Notes: a model not told the origin generated them from the sequence alone. Counted from the first letter of the stretch, positions 23,176 through 32,427 are shown. The stretch: 64,000 bases of DNA from Proteobacteria bacterium DTSAM18 (GCA_028767165.1 JARACJ010000015.1:62001-126000), one strand, 5' to 3'. Made by a program: numbers and translations.

Positions 23176-25971
23176 TCAGGGAACCAGGATCGCCCTCGCC
23201 CTCTCCGCCGCCAGCTCACCCACCCGGGCGCCGTTGATGCGGCCGATGGTGTCGTCGGCGAAGATGTGGATGCCGCCCCACAACCGGGACTGGCCCGCCT
23301 GGTCGGCGGCGTCCTGGTAGGTGGCCCACTGCAGCTCGAGGTCGACGCTCGGGCCGTTCTCGAACACCAGGTAGTCCCCTGCCGGCGCCGTCCAGGAGCC
23401 CATGCCCCCGGGGAAGTACGGGCTGCCGGTGTAGGCGGTCAGGGCCTCGGCCGCCGCCCGGCTGAAGGTGCTGTGGCCGGAGGTGAAGCCCGGGAACGCC
23501 GGCGTCACGAAGGTGCGGCGCTGGTACGGGATCCAGTCCTTGGCCCGCATCCACTGCAGGGGCGTGTGGTCGTTCGCGCGGTCGCCGGGCTCGCCGGGCC
23601 AGGACCAGACCGCCACCTCGCCGATGTACCAGCGCAGGTGGTGGTGCCGCTCGCCGGGGGCCGCCGACTCGGGTGTGATGAGCTCGACGATGCCCGGCAC
23701 CAGGGGCAGGCCATCCTCGTGGTAGCTCGGGTGGGCCACGTCGGTGCGCTGCCCGTTCTGTGCCATCCAGCGGATGAGGGTGATGGGACGGGCGCTCAGG
23801 CTGTCGCGCTTGAGCTCCCAGGCGCTGATGGCCGCATCGTGCACGGCACCGGACACCGCGAGGTGGATGCCCACGTCCCAGGCGAGGCGGTCGACCGGGT
23901 CGCCCTCGCCGAAGGGGATCAGGTCGTCCGGGTCCATCTGGTCGCTGATCTCGTTGGACAGCTTGACCCAGTGGCCTGGCGGGGTCTCCGAGGTGGGGCC
24001 ATCGGCCCACATCTCCGCCACCACCCGGGTGAAGTCACCGCGGGGCACGACGTTGGGCGCATAGGGCTCGCCGGTGACCGGGTTGACCGGGTGGCCCGTG
24101 CCGTCGTTGAGGCCGAGGGAGTTGTTGCCGATGGCGCCGGGGCTGATGTCGATCATCACGCCGTCGTCCACGTCGAGCTGGGCGGTCTTCTCGATGACCT
24201 CGAGCACCCAGTCGGCCATGACGGGGTCGTTGACCGTCGGGTAGCCGTCGCCGGGATCGGAGTACAGGCCCGTGACCGGGTCGAGCTCGAGGGCGAAGGG
24301 CTCGACATGCCGCCAGTGGGGCCCGATGTAGGGCTGCACGCTGTCGTCGAGCACGATGCCGTTCTGGGTCTCGGCGGTGCCGAGGTTGAGCTGCTGCCAC
24401 ACGTCGATGTCCTCGACGTTCGTGCCGGCGCGGTCGACGACCATCACCGGGTTGGAGGGCTCCCAGCCGGTGGTGTCGGCGTAGCCGTTGCGCTCGTTGG
24501 CGCCGTCGTCGATGAACCGGTCGATGACGGCCTGACCGATGCGGTTGCCCACGGCGACGGGATCGTCGCCCTCGAGGCGGTCGTCCGTCGGATCGAGGCC
24601 GAGCTCCTCCATGAAGGCGTCGTAGCAGTCGAGGCTGATCTCGCTGCCGATGGCCTGGGCATAGCGGTGGGACAGCACCGTGTAGGCCGCGTGGGAGATG
24701 GCGACCTCCCGGGCGGCGGCGACGTCGTCGGCCTCGTGCTGCTCGGAGAGGACCACGCCGTTCCGCATGGTGTCGTAGGCAGCCCAGGCGTCGTGGATGG
24801 CCATGGAGGTGTGGAGCAGGTTGCGGGCGTGGACCGGCGGGTGCGGGATGTCCCGGCGGATGCTGTTCAGGACCTGCTCGTTCCAGCGACGGGCGATGCT
24901 GCCGCCGGGCACGGGGTCGATGGCATCCACGGGGCACAGCTCGTCTCCGGGCTCGACCGGGGGCTCGGGGGCCCAGGTGGTGGTGCCCTCCGGCCCGAGG
25001 ATCAGGCCCTCGTCGAGGCTGGGGGTCAGGGCATTGCCGCCGGCACCCCAGATGCCGCCCTCGCCGTCGGCCCACAGGGCGTGGACCGTCTGGGGCACGT
25101 CGCTCACCATCAGGTCGACCGGCTCGAACTCCCCGCCGGGGAGCTGGCGCAGGGTGAAGCCGTCGGCGCCGGTGACCCACAGGGCGCCGTCACCATCGAA
25201 GGTGACGCCCTGCAGCAGCGGGGCGAACTCGGGGGTGTCGTCCACCAGTCCCGACAGGCCGCCCCGGAGCAGCACGCCGTTGCCGGAGCCGCCCACGATG
25301 ACGACCTCGGTCTCGTTGCCGGTGACGGTGAAGAGCTGCTCGGTGGTGCCGGAGGGCACGCGGGTGAGCGCGGTGCCGTCCCAGTGCAGCACGGTGCCGA
25401 GGCCGCCCACGAACCACACGTCGTCCGCGGCGCGCCCCCACACCTTGAACAGGGCCGGGATCTCGCCGGCCTCGTTGCGGGGCATGTCGTCCGGCAGGTC
25501 CACACCGTGCCAGGTCTCGCCGTCGTAGCGCCAGGCGAAGCCGTCGCGACCGGCGAAGCCGCCCACGGCCCAGACCTCGTCCTCCGAGGCGCCCCACAGG
25601 CCGTAGACCGTGTTGCCGAAGAACTTCGGGGTGGGCGTACGCTCGACCTCCCCATCCTCCACCTTCAGGACCGTGGCACCGCCCCCCCCGAGGAAGACGG
25701 GGCCGTCCTCGAAGGCATGGACCCACCACAGGGTGTGCAGCTGGCCGGTCTCGAGGGTCTCCCAGTTCCCGCCGTCGTGGTGCAGCACCACCGGGCCGGA
25801 CGCGGGATCGGGCTGGGCGCCCACGACCCACACATCGTCGGGGCCGGTTCCGCCCACGGAGAGGAAGGCCACGTCGTCGTGGTGGGCCACCTCGCCGACG
25901 CTGGCGGACGGGGGGGTATTGCACGCTGCCAGAAGCAGCACCGTGGGGATGAGGGTGTGTCGCGTCTGCAT
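23176..25971 (-). CDS. Lipoprotein with propeller-like N-half and vanadium-dependent haloperoxidase C-half
   Basis: A 931-residue lipoprotein (signal HTLIPTVLLLAACN). Residues about 30-370 contain repeated blades of the form D-D-V-W-x-V-G (GPDDVWVVGA, SEDEVWAVGG, AADDVWFVGG, GALWVTGADG, GGIWGAGG), suggesting a beta-propeller. Residues about 400-931 match vanadium-dependent haloperoxidases of the PAP2 superfamily. The full vanadate-binding set is present: K721 and R728 (K-x6-RP), S831-G832-H833 (PGFTSGHS), R896 and H902, with the same spacings as chloroperoxidase K353/R360, S402-H404 and R490/H496. The likely reaction is H2O2-dependent halide oxidation, or phosphatase activity. The start at 25971 has GGAGG 5 nt upstream. 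Confidence 0.8.
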   Translation of the reverse strand: MQTRHTLIPTVLLLAACNTPPSASVGEVAHHDDVAFLSVGGTGPDDVWVVGAQPDPASGPVVLHHDGGNWETLETGQLHTLWWVHAFEDGPVFLGGGGATVLKVEDGEVERTPTPKFFGNTVYGLWGASEDEVWAVGGFAGRDGFAWRYDGETWHGVDLPDDMPRNEAGEIPALFKVWGRAADDVWFVGGLGTVLHWDGTALTRVPSGTTEQLFTVTGNETEVVIVGGSGNGVLLRGGLSGLVDDTPEFAPLLQGVTFDGDGALWVTGADGFTLRQLPGGEFEPVDLMVSDVPQTVHALWADGEGGIWGAGGNALTPSLDEGLILGPEGTTTWAPEPPVEPGDELCPVDAIDPVPGGSIARRWNEQVLNSIRRDIPHPPVHARNLLHTSMAIHDAWAAYDTMRNGVVLSEQHEADDVAAAREVAISHAAYTVLSHRYAQAIGSEISLDCYDAFMEELGLDPTDDRLEGDDPVAVGNRIGQAVIDRFIDDGANERNGYADTTGWEPSNPVMVVDRAGTNVEDIDVWQQLNLGTAETQNGIVLDDSVQPYIGPHWRHVEPFALELDPVTGLYSDPGDGYPTVNDPVMADWVLEVIEKTAQLDVDDGVMIDISPGAIGNNSLGLNDGTGHPVNPVTGEPYAPNVVPRGDFTRVVAEMWADGPTSETPPGHWVKLSNEISDQMDPDDLIPFGEGDPVDRLAWDVGIHLAVSGAVHDAAISAWELKRDSLSARPITLIRWMAQNGQRTDVAHPSYHEDGLPLVPGIVELITPESAAPGERHHHLRWYIGEVAVWSWPGEPGDRANDHTPLQWMRAKDWIPYQRRTFVTPAFPGFTSGHSTFSRAAAEALTAYTGSPYFPGGMGSWTAPAGDYLVFENGPSVDLELQWATYQDAADQAGQSRLWGGIHIFADDTIGRINGARVGELAAERARAILVP

Positions 25972-26157
25972 GTCGCCTCCTGCACTCGGGGGAGGTTCAC
26001 CCGGTCGGGGCCGAGCCTCGACACCGGGTGACACCCGGGGACAAGAGTGTGACACCACAGACCGGGGTCTTGCGCCCCCGCGCCGGCCACGAATCGTTGC
26101 ATGCACGCAAAACACAGGGCTGAAGCAGGCGTTCCGGCCCCGCCCCACCGGGCCGTT

Positions 26158-26655
26158 TCAGAGCAGGCCGTCGCGGAGCACCACACGTCGGGTGGCCGTC
26201 ACCACCGTGCCGCAGGCATCCTCCACCGTGGCGGACAGGTCGACCTCCACGCCATCGGCCTGGGAGGCGTCGGTGATGTCGAGGATCACCTGCTCGCCCA
26301 CCAGGTAGCCCTCGAAGTCGCCCTGCTGGACCATCGGACGGCGCAGCCGCTCGTAGCCACCGGTCAGATCTCCATCGACCGCGTCCAGCGTGAAGCTCAC
26401 CACCGGCGTGGTCTCGTTGGGCGTGCCCTCGATGCCGGGCCAGACGCCCTCGGTCCGCAGGCTGCCCCACACGTGCCAGCCCCCCTGGGGACCGAACTCG
26501 TAGCCGAGCTCGTCGGGCAGGGGCTCGAAGGACTCGATGCCGGTGCCGATCTCGAGCACCGGATCCGCCGCGAGGAAGCGACGGCACTCCGGGTAGGACA
26601 CCGGCTCGCAGGCGATCAGGAAGGCGGGAACCAGGGAGAGGACAAGCTTGTGCAC
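26158..26655 (-). CDS. Putative lipoprotein, unknown function
   Basis: A 165-residue protein that I cannot assign. GTG start at 26655 with GGAGG 5 nt upstream; the signal HKLVLSLVPAFLIACEP has Cys15 in a lipobox. The mature part contains CRRFLAADPVLEIGTG, GPQGGWHVWGSLRTEG, TLDAVDGDLTGGYERLRRP and VEDACGTVVTATRRVVL, reading as an all-beta, Ig-like or choice-of-anchor type domain. It lies 186 bp before the haloperoxidase lipoprotein on the same strand. Joint function is possible but not shown. Confidence 0.65.
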   Translation of the reverse strand: MHKLVLSLVPAFLIACEPVSYPECRRFLAADPVLEIGTGIESFEPLPDELGYEFGPQGGWHVWGSLRTEGVWPGIEGTPNETTPVVSFTLDAVDGDLTGGYERLRRPMVQQGDFEGYLVGEQVILDITDASQADGVEVDLSATVEDACGTVVTATRRVVLRDGLL

Positions 26656-26794
26656 GGAGCCTCCAGACCCACACACCCTAGCGCGCGCCCCACCGGTTCG
26701 ACACCCGGCATGCCCACAAGCCCGGACCCTGCTGCATTTACGTGACCTGCCGGCCCGCCCGTTCCATGATGGCGTGGTCCACGAGGAGTACCGC

Positions 26795-27175
26795 ATGTCC
26801 ATCCGCCAGATCCAGATCGTCTCCCTGCCCGTCTCCGATCAGCAGGCCGCCCTGCGCTTCTTTCGCGACGTGGTCGGCTTCGAGGTCATCCGCGACAACC
26901 CCATGGGTCCCGACCAACGCTGGATCGAGGTGGGGCCGCCCGGTGCCCAGACCACCCTGACGCTGGTCACCTGGTTCGACGACATGCCGCCGGGGAGCAT
27001 GAAGGGACTCGTGCTGGTGGTCGACGACATCGAGGTGGAGGTCGAGCGCCTCCGCGGGCACGGCGTGCAGGTGACCGACCCGGACGATCAGCCCTGGGGC
27101 CGCTTCGCCATGTTCTCCGACCCCGACGGCAACGGCTTCGTGCTGCACCAGCTCCCGGACGGCCTGCCCGCCTGA
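26795..27175 (+). CDS. Glyoxalase/VOC superfamily protein
   Basis: A 126-residue single-domain VOC protein with two beta-alpha-beta-beta-beta modules. It begins IRQIQIVSLPVSDQQAALRFFRDVVGFEVIRDN, continues RWIEVGPPGAQTTLTLV, and ends GRFAMFSDPDGNGFVLHQ, where the Glu expected as last metal ligand is replaced by Val or His in this stretch. This suggests an antibiotic-resistance or catechol-type fold member of unknown substrate rather than true glyoxalase I. AGGAG precedes the ATG at 26795. It converges on the old-yellow-enzyme gene with a single base between stop codons. Confidence 0.75.
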   Translation: MSIRQIQIVSLPVSDQQAALRFFRDVVGFEVIRDNPMGPDQRWIEVGPPGAQTTLTLVTWFDDMPPGSMKGLVLVVDDIEVEVERLRGHGVQVTDPDDQPWGRFAMFSDPDGNGFVLHQLPDGLPA

Positions 27176-27176
27176 G

Positions 27177-28253
27177 TCACCGTGGAGGACGTCCGCCCTC
27201 CACCATGCCGGGAAAGCGGCCCAGGTAGTCGAGGAACGCCTCCCCCACCCCGGCCTGCCGCAGGTGGTCGACAGGCCAGGGCCTCGCGAGCGGGGTCCAG
27301 CCCTCGTGCAGCGACACATGGGGCCAGTCGGGATGGGCGATGGCCGCCGTGCCGATCACGCCGATGTCTGCGCCGGCCTGCCGGGCCCGCTCCAGGTCCT
27401 CCTGCGTGGTGATGCCACCGGCGACGAAGAGCGGCACCTGCGCCGGCAGGGCCGCGCGGATCACCCGGGCCACGGGCGGCCCGTCCGGATCCTCGGGCGC
27501 GGGGGCGGCGGCGTCCGCGAGGGAGAGGTGGACGAAGTCGGCCCCGTCGTCCGCCAGCCAGCGTACGAGCTGGGCGCTGTCCTCCAGGACGAGCCCCCGC
27601 CGGCCCCACACGTCCACCGGCGAGATGCGCACCCCGACGGCGAACGCCGGAGAGACCGCGGCCCGGATCGCCTGCAGCGTCTCCCGGAGCAGGCGCGCCC
27701 GTCCCTCCAGATCGCCACCGTAGGCGTCGGTGCGCGTGTTCTCCACCGGCGAGAGGAAGTGGGTGAACAGGTAGCCGTTGGCTCCGTGGATCTCGACGCC
27801 GTCGAACCCGGCTCCCTCGGCACGCCTGGCCGCGGCGACGAAGTCGGCCACCACACGACGCAGGTCGGCCTCGGTGGCCCCGCGCTGGGTGCCCTCGACG
27901 TCGACGGCTCCGAGGCGCAGGCCCGGTGCCAGCTCCGCCAGGGGCCCGGCATGGTGCAGCTGGACCACGCCGGCGGTGTCCTCCTCGGCCAGTGCCATGG
28001 CCAGGGGCTCGAGGGCGGCCTCGTGGGCATCCGTGGCGATGCCGAGCTGCCCGGGCCAGGCCTTGCCCTCCTCGCTGACGTAGGCCGCGCAGGTGCTCAC
28101 CCACCCGAACCCGCCGTGGGCGCGCATCCGCAGCCAGTTGAGCTCCACGTCGGACAGCGTTCCGTCGGCGTGGCTCTGCAGGTTGGTCAGGGGCGCGAGG
28201 GCCACGGGGCCGGAGAAGGTCAGGCCACAGGGCAGGGTGAGGGATCGGGACAT
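27177..28253 (-). CDS. NADH:flavin oxidoreductase, old yellow enzyme family
   Basis: A 358-residue FMN TIM-barrel enzyme. Family landmarks are PVALAPLTNLQSHADGTLSDVELNWLRMRA (N-terminal FMN site), VVQLHHAG, FDGVEIHGANGYLFTHFLSP followed by NTRTDAYGG, VGVRISPVD, and the C-terminal phosphate site FVAGGITTQEDLERA with IGVIGTAAIAHPDWP. Such enzymes reduce activated C=C bonds or, with an extra FeS domain, dienoyl-CoA; that domain is absent, so the enzyme is OYE-like or YqjM-like. It is divergent from the PfaD-like gene (start 28398), which suggests shared use of a 144-bp promoter region. Confidence 0.85.
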   Translation of the reverse strand: MSRSLTLPCGLTFSGPVALAPLTNLQSHADGTLSDVELNWLRMRAHGGFGWVSTCAAYVSEEGKAWPGQLGIATDAHEAALEPLAMALAEEDTAGVVQLHHAGPLAELAPGLRLGAVDVEGTQRGATEADLRRVVADFVAAARRAEGAGFDGVEIHGANGYLFTHFLSPVENTRTDAYGGDLEGRARLLRETLQAIRAAVSPAFAVGVRISPVDVWGRRGLVLEDSAQLVRWLADDGADFVHLSLADAAAPAPEDPDGPPVARVIRAALPAQVPLFVAGGITTQEDLERARQAGADIGVIGTAAIAHPDWPHVSLHEGWTPLARPWPVDHLRQAGVGEAFLDYLGRFPGMVEGGRPPR

Positions 28254-28397
28254 CGTGTCTCCAGGTCGGGCGTCGTCGGGGGCCGGGCCACGTCCGGCGA
28301 GTGGGTGACGGGCCAGGGGCGGCGGATACGAGAGCCTACCAATGTCGCAGGCACCCCGGATGTCGGAGAACGCGCACGACCCGTGGGGGACCGCCAG

Positions 28398-29669
28398 ATG
28401 TCCGACGTCAGAACGCCCGTTTCACCCGACACCCGACGCTTCCTGGAGCGCGCCGGAGCCACCCGGCCGTGGGTGGTCGGCGGCATGGCGTACGGCATCT
28501 CCGGCGTGGCGCTCGTCACCCAGGCCGCTCGGCAGGGCTGTCTGGCATTCTACGGCGCGGCGGGCCTGCCCCTCGACCAGGTCCGGGCCGACCTGCACCG
28601 CCTCCCCCACCACCTCCCGGTCGGGCTCAACATCGCCCACCACCCCCACCCCAGGCGGGATGCCGACCTCGTCACCGCCGCCCTGCAGGCCGGGGTGCGC
28701 CGGGTGGAGTGCTCGGCGTTCCTGCGGCCCACGGTCGACATCCTGCGGTTCCGCTTCTCCGGCCGGGCTCCAGGAGAGGCTCCCCGGTTCGTGATGGCCA
28801 AGGTCTCCCGCCTCGCGGCCGCCACCATCTGGGCCCGCCCGCCCACGGCCCGCCTGCTGCAGCGGGCCGTCTGCTCCGGTGCCCTCAACCACGACGAGGC
28901 GCGGGCGGCGGCCGCGGTGCCCTGCGCCGACGCCATCACCCTGGAGGGCGACTCCGGCGGCCACACCGACCGCCGCTCCTGGATGGTCGGCCTGCCTGCC
29001 TTCCGCCACGAGATCGCTCGCACGGGCCAGCCGGTCGTCATCGGGGTCGCCGGCAGCCTGGGCACGCCCGACGCCCTGCGCATGGCGCTGCAGCTGGGTG
29101 CCGCCTACGGCGTCGGAGGCTCCATCCACCAGACCTGCGCCGAGTCCGGCGTGCGTGACGACGTGCGCCGCTGGCTCCGCGCTGCCACGGTGGAGGACTT
29201 CTCCTTCGTGGCCTCGCCCCAGTACTTCGGCGAGGAGGGGCGGGTGCAGGTCCTCTCCCGGCCCACGCCCTTCGCGTTCCATGCGCGCAAGCTCGTGCGG
29301 ATCTGGCGGGACCACGGCCACCGTCCCCTCACGGGCGCGCACCGCACCTTCGTCGAGGAGCTGCTGCAGGCCGATCTCGACGAGGCCTGGACCTCCACCG
29401 CCGACTGGCTCCAGGCGCACTCCCCCCACCTGCTGCATGCCGCGCTCGATCCTTCCCGCCGTCTGGCGCTGCTGTGCCGGGGCTGGCTCGTGGACTGCGC
29501 CCGGCGGGCCACCCGGCCCCATCCCTCCCCCGACGTACAGGTCTTCAGCGGGCCGGCGGTGGTCCCCTTCCACCTGCGGCTCGGCCTCGGACCGGACGGC
29601 CCGGCGCCGGCGGTGGCGGAGGTGTGCCGGTTCATGCACCCCACCGAAGCGGTGGAGCCGGCGGCCTGA
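28398..29669 (+). CDS. PfaD-like nitronate monooxygenase/enoyl reductase family protein
   Basis: A 423-residue FMN TIM-barrel protein. RPWVVGGMAYGISGVALVTQAARQG, FYGAAGLPLDQV, GLNIAHHP, DAITLEGDSGGHTDRRS and VVIGVAGSLGTPDALRMALQLGAAYGVGGSIHQTCAESG match PfaD, the stand-alone enoyl reductase of PUFA synthases and trans-AT polyketide synthases. It is about 100 residues shorter than typical PfaD (530-540), and no PUFA or PKS genes are in the window, so it may be a solitary relative acting on another lipid. The start at 28398 is the last ATG before the domain; in-frame codons further upstream are open but not homologous. Confidence 0.75.
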   Translation: MSDVRTPVSPDTRRFLERAGATRPWVVGGMAYGISGVALVTQAARQGCLAFYGAAGLPLDQVRADLHRLPHHLPVGLNIAHHPHPRRDADLVTAALQAGVRRVECSAFLRPTVDILRFRFSGRAPGEAPRFVMAKVSRLAAATIWARPPTARLLQRAVCSGALNHDEARAAAAVPCADAITLEGDSGGHTDRRSWMVGLPAFRHEIARTGQPVVIGVAGSLGTPDALRMALQLGAAYGVGGSIHQTCAESGVRDDVRRWLRAATVEDFSFVASPQYFGEEGRVQVLSRPTPFAFHARKLVRIWRDHGHRPLTGAHRTFVEELLQADLDEAWTSTADWLQAHSPHLLHAALDPSRRLALLCRGWLVDCARRATRPHPSPDVQVFSGPAVVPFHLRLGLGPDGPAPAVAEVCRFMHPTEAVEPAA

Positions 29670-29678
29670 GCCAGGCCG

Positions 29679-30434
29679 TCAGGCGTCCTCACCCCAGGGC
29701 GTCCGCAGGAACCACTCGCTCATCATCACGGTCTGCACCTGGGGCACCTTCACGAAGGAGGCCACCGCCGCGAGCAGGCGGACCATGTTCCACACCAGCT
29801 TGAACGGGTTGTAGCCCGCCCCGTAGAACAGGAACGGGTTGCGGACGTGCCTCGGGCTCGGCCAGGCCTCCTCGACGATGGCCTGGAACGGGGGCGCCCC
29901 GGCGGTCATCGGGGCAATGAGCAGGTTGCGGACGTAGCGGGTGCGGGGCTGGATCTCCTCGCTCACCGGCGACATCCGGCCGTGCCAGCGGCGCACCCAC
30001 TCATCCAGTGGGATCGCCGGCGGGCGGGTGAGGAAGCTGACGGCCGTGACGCCGGGGCTGCGCTGGCCGTCGGGCCAATACCGCGGACCGCTGTGACGGT
30101 TGCCGCCGTAGTCGGTGTAGATGGACGCCTCGCTGACCCAGGCGTGGGCGCGCAGGCCGAGGGGCTCGAGCCTGGCGAGGACCACGTCGACGAGGCCCGG
30201 GTCGCTCGACCACAGGTTGAGCAGGGCCGCAGGCTTGTCGACGCCCAGGGGAAACGGCGTGGGTGCGCTGACCTGCGCGGCCTCCTCGTCGCGCACGGTG
30301 ACAGAGGCCCAGGTGACCGGTCCGTCGAGGAGATCCGGCACCACCTCGTCCACGAGCAGGCGGCGCAGCTCCTCCGGCGACAGGTCGGCGTCGTTCCACA
30401 GGGCGAACACCGTCTTGGTGGGATCAGCGACCAC
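29679..30434 (-). CDS. EthD-like protein in oxidoreductase operon
   Basis: A 251-residue protein with two ferredoxin-like halves in the dimeric alpha-beta-barrel (EthD) style. The first covers TKTVFALWNDADLSPEELRRLLVDEVVPDLLD; the second is SFLTRPPAIPLDEWVRRWHGRMSPVSEEIQPRTRYVRN, with the W-x2-x-H motif of EthD proteins. The C-terminal segment (KLVWNMVRLLAAVASFVKVPQVQTVMMSEWFLRTPWG) is helical and possibly membrane-associated. Its start overlaps the 3' end of the 3-beta-HSD-like gene by 11 nt, making it the last gene of a three-gene operon. The substrate is unknown. Confidence 0.65.
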   Translation of the reverse strand: MVADPTKTVFALWNDADLSPEELRRLLVDEVVPDLLDGPVTWASVTVRDEEAAQVSAPTPFPLGVDKPAALLNLWSSDPGLVDVVLARLEPLGLRAHAWVSEASIYTDYGGNRHSGPRYWPDGQRSPGVTAVSFLTRPPAIPLDEWVRRWHGRMSPVSEEIQPRTRYVRNLLIAPMTAGAPPFQAIVEEAWPSPRHVRNPFLFYGAGYNPFKLVWNMVRLLAAVASFVKVPQVQTVMMSEWFLRTPWGEDA

Positions 30435-31488
30435 GGCGCGCCTCCAGGTAGGCCCTGTAGTCGTCCATGTGGTGCGCCAGCCCCTCGTCCCGCTGGACCA
30501 GCACCTCCCAGCCGAGGTCCTTGCGGGCCTTGTCGACCAGGAAGGCGCTGCTCCGGGTGAGCTTGAGGATGCCGATGCGGGTGATCGGCGGCTCGGGCAG
30601 GCCGAGCAGGTGCAGGAACTCCCCCACCCACGCCACCACGTACATCAGGCCCGCCGGCAGCTTGAGCCGGGGCCAGGGGATGCCGATGGCGTCGGTGATG
30701 GGCTTGAACCAGGTGATGCCGTTGAGGCGCTCGTCGTCGGTGACGAAGTAGGCCTGGCCGCCCACGACGTCCGGATCGGTGTGCAGCCTGCTGGCGGCCA
30801 GCAGCTCGGCCCAGGCCAGGTTGTCGACGTGGGTGTTGTCCACGACGGCCTCGCCGCTGCCGATGGTGGCGCTGAACCGACCCGCCGCCACCTGATCGAG
30901 GAAGGCCTGGATCATGTAGCCGCCGGGGGCGCCGCCCCAGATGCCGCCGGGCCGGATGGCGCAGGTGCGCAGCCCCTCGGGATCGTCGGCGGCGAGGACG
31001 AGCTGCTCGGCCTGGGTCTTGCTCTCCCCGTACAGGTCGACGAAGCGTCGGGCGTAGGGGGACTCCTCGCCCACGTCGACGATCTCCCGGTCGATGCAGA
31101 CATTGGCGGTGCTGGTGTAGACGAGCCGGCCCACCCCCTGCCGCTGGCACGCCTCGATCACGTGGCGGGTGCCGCCCACGTTCACCTCGAACATGCGCTG
31201 CCGGACCTTGCGCGGGGCCATGCCCGCGAAGGCCATGACCGCGGCGCAGTGGAACACCACGTCGATGCCCTCGCACACGGCCACCACCTCCTCCTCGTGC
31301 CGCAGATCGCCCTTGATGGACAGGGCCCCCGGCACCTCGACCTTCACCCGATCGAAGATGCGCACCTCGCACCCCAGCTCGACGAGGGCCCGGGCGAGGT
31401 GCTGGCCGAGGAAGCCCGCGCCACCGACCACCAGGCAGCGGGGCCCGACGAGGGCCGGATCGAGGCGTTCGAGGGGGATGAAGCTCAT
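30424..31488 (-). CDS. NAD(P)-dependent 3-beta-HSD/OleD-like reductase
   Basis: A 354-residue extended SDR. The nucleotide site is CLVVGGAGFLGQHLARAL; the catalytic YGESK (Tyr-x3-Lys) follows TANVCIDREIVDVGEESPYARRFVDL. It continues with PGGIWGGAPGGYM and the VDNTHVDNLAWAELLA segment typical of the 3-beta-hydroxysteroid dehydrogenase family, which also includes OleD (2-alkyl-3-oxoalkanoate reductase). A sterol or beta-keto lipid substrate is likely, but oleA, oleB and oleC are not seen here. It overlaps the upstream SDR gene by 4 nt (ATGA) and the downstream EthD-like gene by 11 nt. Confidence 0.8.
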   Translation of the reverse strand: MSFIPLERLDPALVGPRCLVVGGAGFLGQHLARALVELGCEVRIFDRVKVEVPGALSIKGDLRHEEEVVAVCEGIDVVFHCAAVMAFAGMAPRKVRQRMFEVNVGGTRHVIEACQRQGVGRLVYTSTANVCIDREIVDVGEESPYARRFVDLYGESKTQAEQLVLAADDPEGLRTCAIRPGGIWGGAPGGYMIQAFLDQVAAGRFSATIGSGEAVVDNTHVDNLAWAELLAASRLHTDPDVVGGQAYFVTDDERLNGITWFKPITDAIGIPWPRLKLPAGLMYVVAWVGEFLHLLGLPEPPITRIGILKLTRSSAFLVDKARKDLGWEVLVQRDEGLAHHMDDYRAYLEARRGR

Positions 31489-32291
31489 GGGGCGTCTCCT
31501 TCGTACAGGGCGGTGGTCTGGGCGCTCATGAACCGCACGGCGGCGCGACGGGGGAGCAGCTTGCCGAACAGGAGGTGGGCGAAGCGGTTGACGAAGCCCG
31601 GGATGAAGGTGGGACCTCGACGATGGCGAAGGGCCTTCAGCGCACCGGCCACCACCGTCTCCGGTGACATCGGCATGGCGTCCTTCTGCTTGTCGTCCGG
31701 CGTGGCGGCCTTGAAGTTCGGCGTGAGGGTGGCCCCGGCAGCGCAGACGAGCACGTCGACCCCCAGCGGGCCGAGCTCCGCCCACAGCATCTCACCGAGG
31801 ACGGTGTCGAACGCCTTGGTCGCCGCGTAGACCCCCACCTGGGCCGAGCCCTGGAAGCCGGACATGGACGACATCAGCACGATGCCTCCCCTGCCCCGCT
31901 TCACGAGCCGGGGCGCGAGGTGGTGCACGGCGAGGAGTGGCCCGCGGGCGTTGACGTCGAGGGTGGCGACCTTGTCGTCCTCGGACAGGTCGAGGAAGCG
32001 CCCGATCCGGGAGAAGCAGGCGTTGTAGACCACGAGACCGACGTCGAGGTGGCGCAGGGCCTCGGCCAGACGGGCGCCGGCGTCGCGGGCCCCGAGATCC
32101 AGGGACAGCGTGTGCACCTGGCGCCCCAGCGCCTCCACCTCGGCGGCGGTGGCCTGCAGCTTCTCCATCCGACGGGCCACGAGGACCACATTCAGCCCCT
32201 CGCGGGCCAGCGCGAGGGACCAGGCGCGGCCCATGCCCTCGGAGGCGCCGAGGACGACGGCCCAGGGGCCGTAGCGGTCGACGAAAGACAC
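31485..32291 (-). CDS. Short-chain dehydrogenase/reductase
   Basis: A 268-residue classical SDR. It starts at GTG (32291), with AGGAG upstream. The cofactor site is VVLGASEGMGRAWSLALAREG, followed by NAC (VVYNACFSRIG), the catalytic Ser in LMSSMSGFQGS, and YAATK with Tyr and Lys. C-terminal FIPGFVNRFAHLLFGKLLPRRAAV is basic and hydrophobic, as in membrane-associated DltE or 3-ketoacyl-CoA reductase-like SDRs. It is the first gene of the operon SDR, 3-beta-HSD-like, EthD-like. The substrate is not known; a keto-lipid fits the neighbours. Confidence 0.8.
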   Translation of the reverse strand: MSFVDRYGPWAVVLGASEGMGRAWSLALAREGLNVVLVARRMEKLQATAAEVEALGRQVHTLSLDLGARDAGARLAEALRHLDVGLVVYNACFSRIGRFLDLSEDDKVATLDVNARGPLLAVHHLAPRLVKRGRGGIVLMSSMSGFQGSAQVGVYAATKAFDTVLGEMLWAELGPLGVDVLVCAAGATLTPNFKAATPDDKQKDAMPMSPETVVAGALKALRHRRGPTFIPGFVNRFAHLLFGKLLPRRAAVRFMSAQTTALYEGDAP

Positions 32292-32427
32292 CTGGTCTCC
32301 TGGGAATGGCCGTACGAAAGGCCGGTCACCCACAGGTTCGCACGAGCCCGCCGGATTTCGCCAGAGGGAAAACGGCGCAGGGGGGTGCTGCTGGTGTCGC
32401 GCGCTGCAACTCGGCGGGGCGCGGCCA

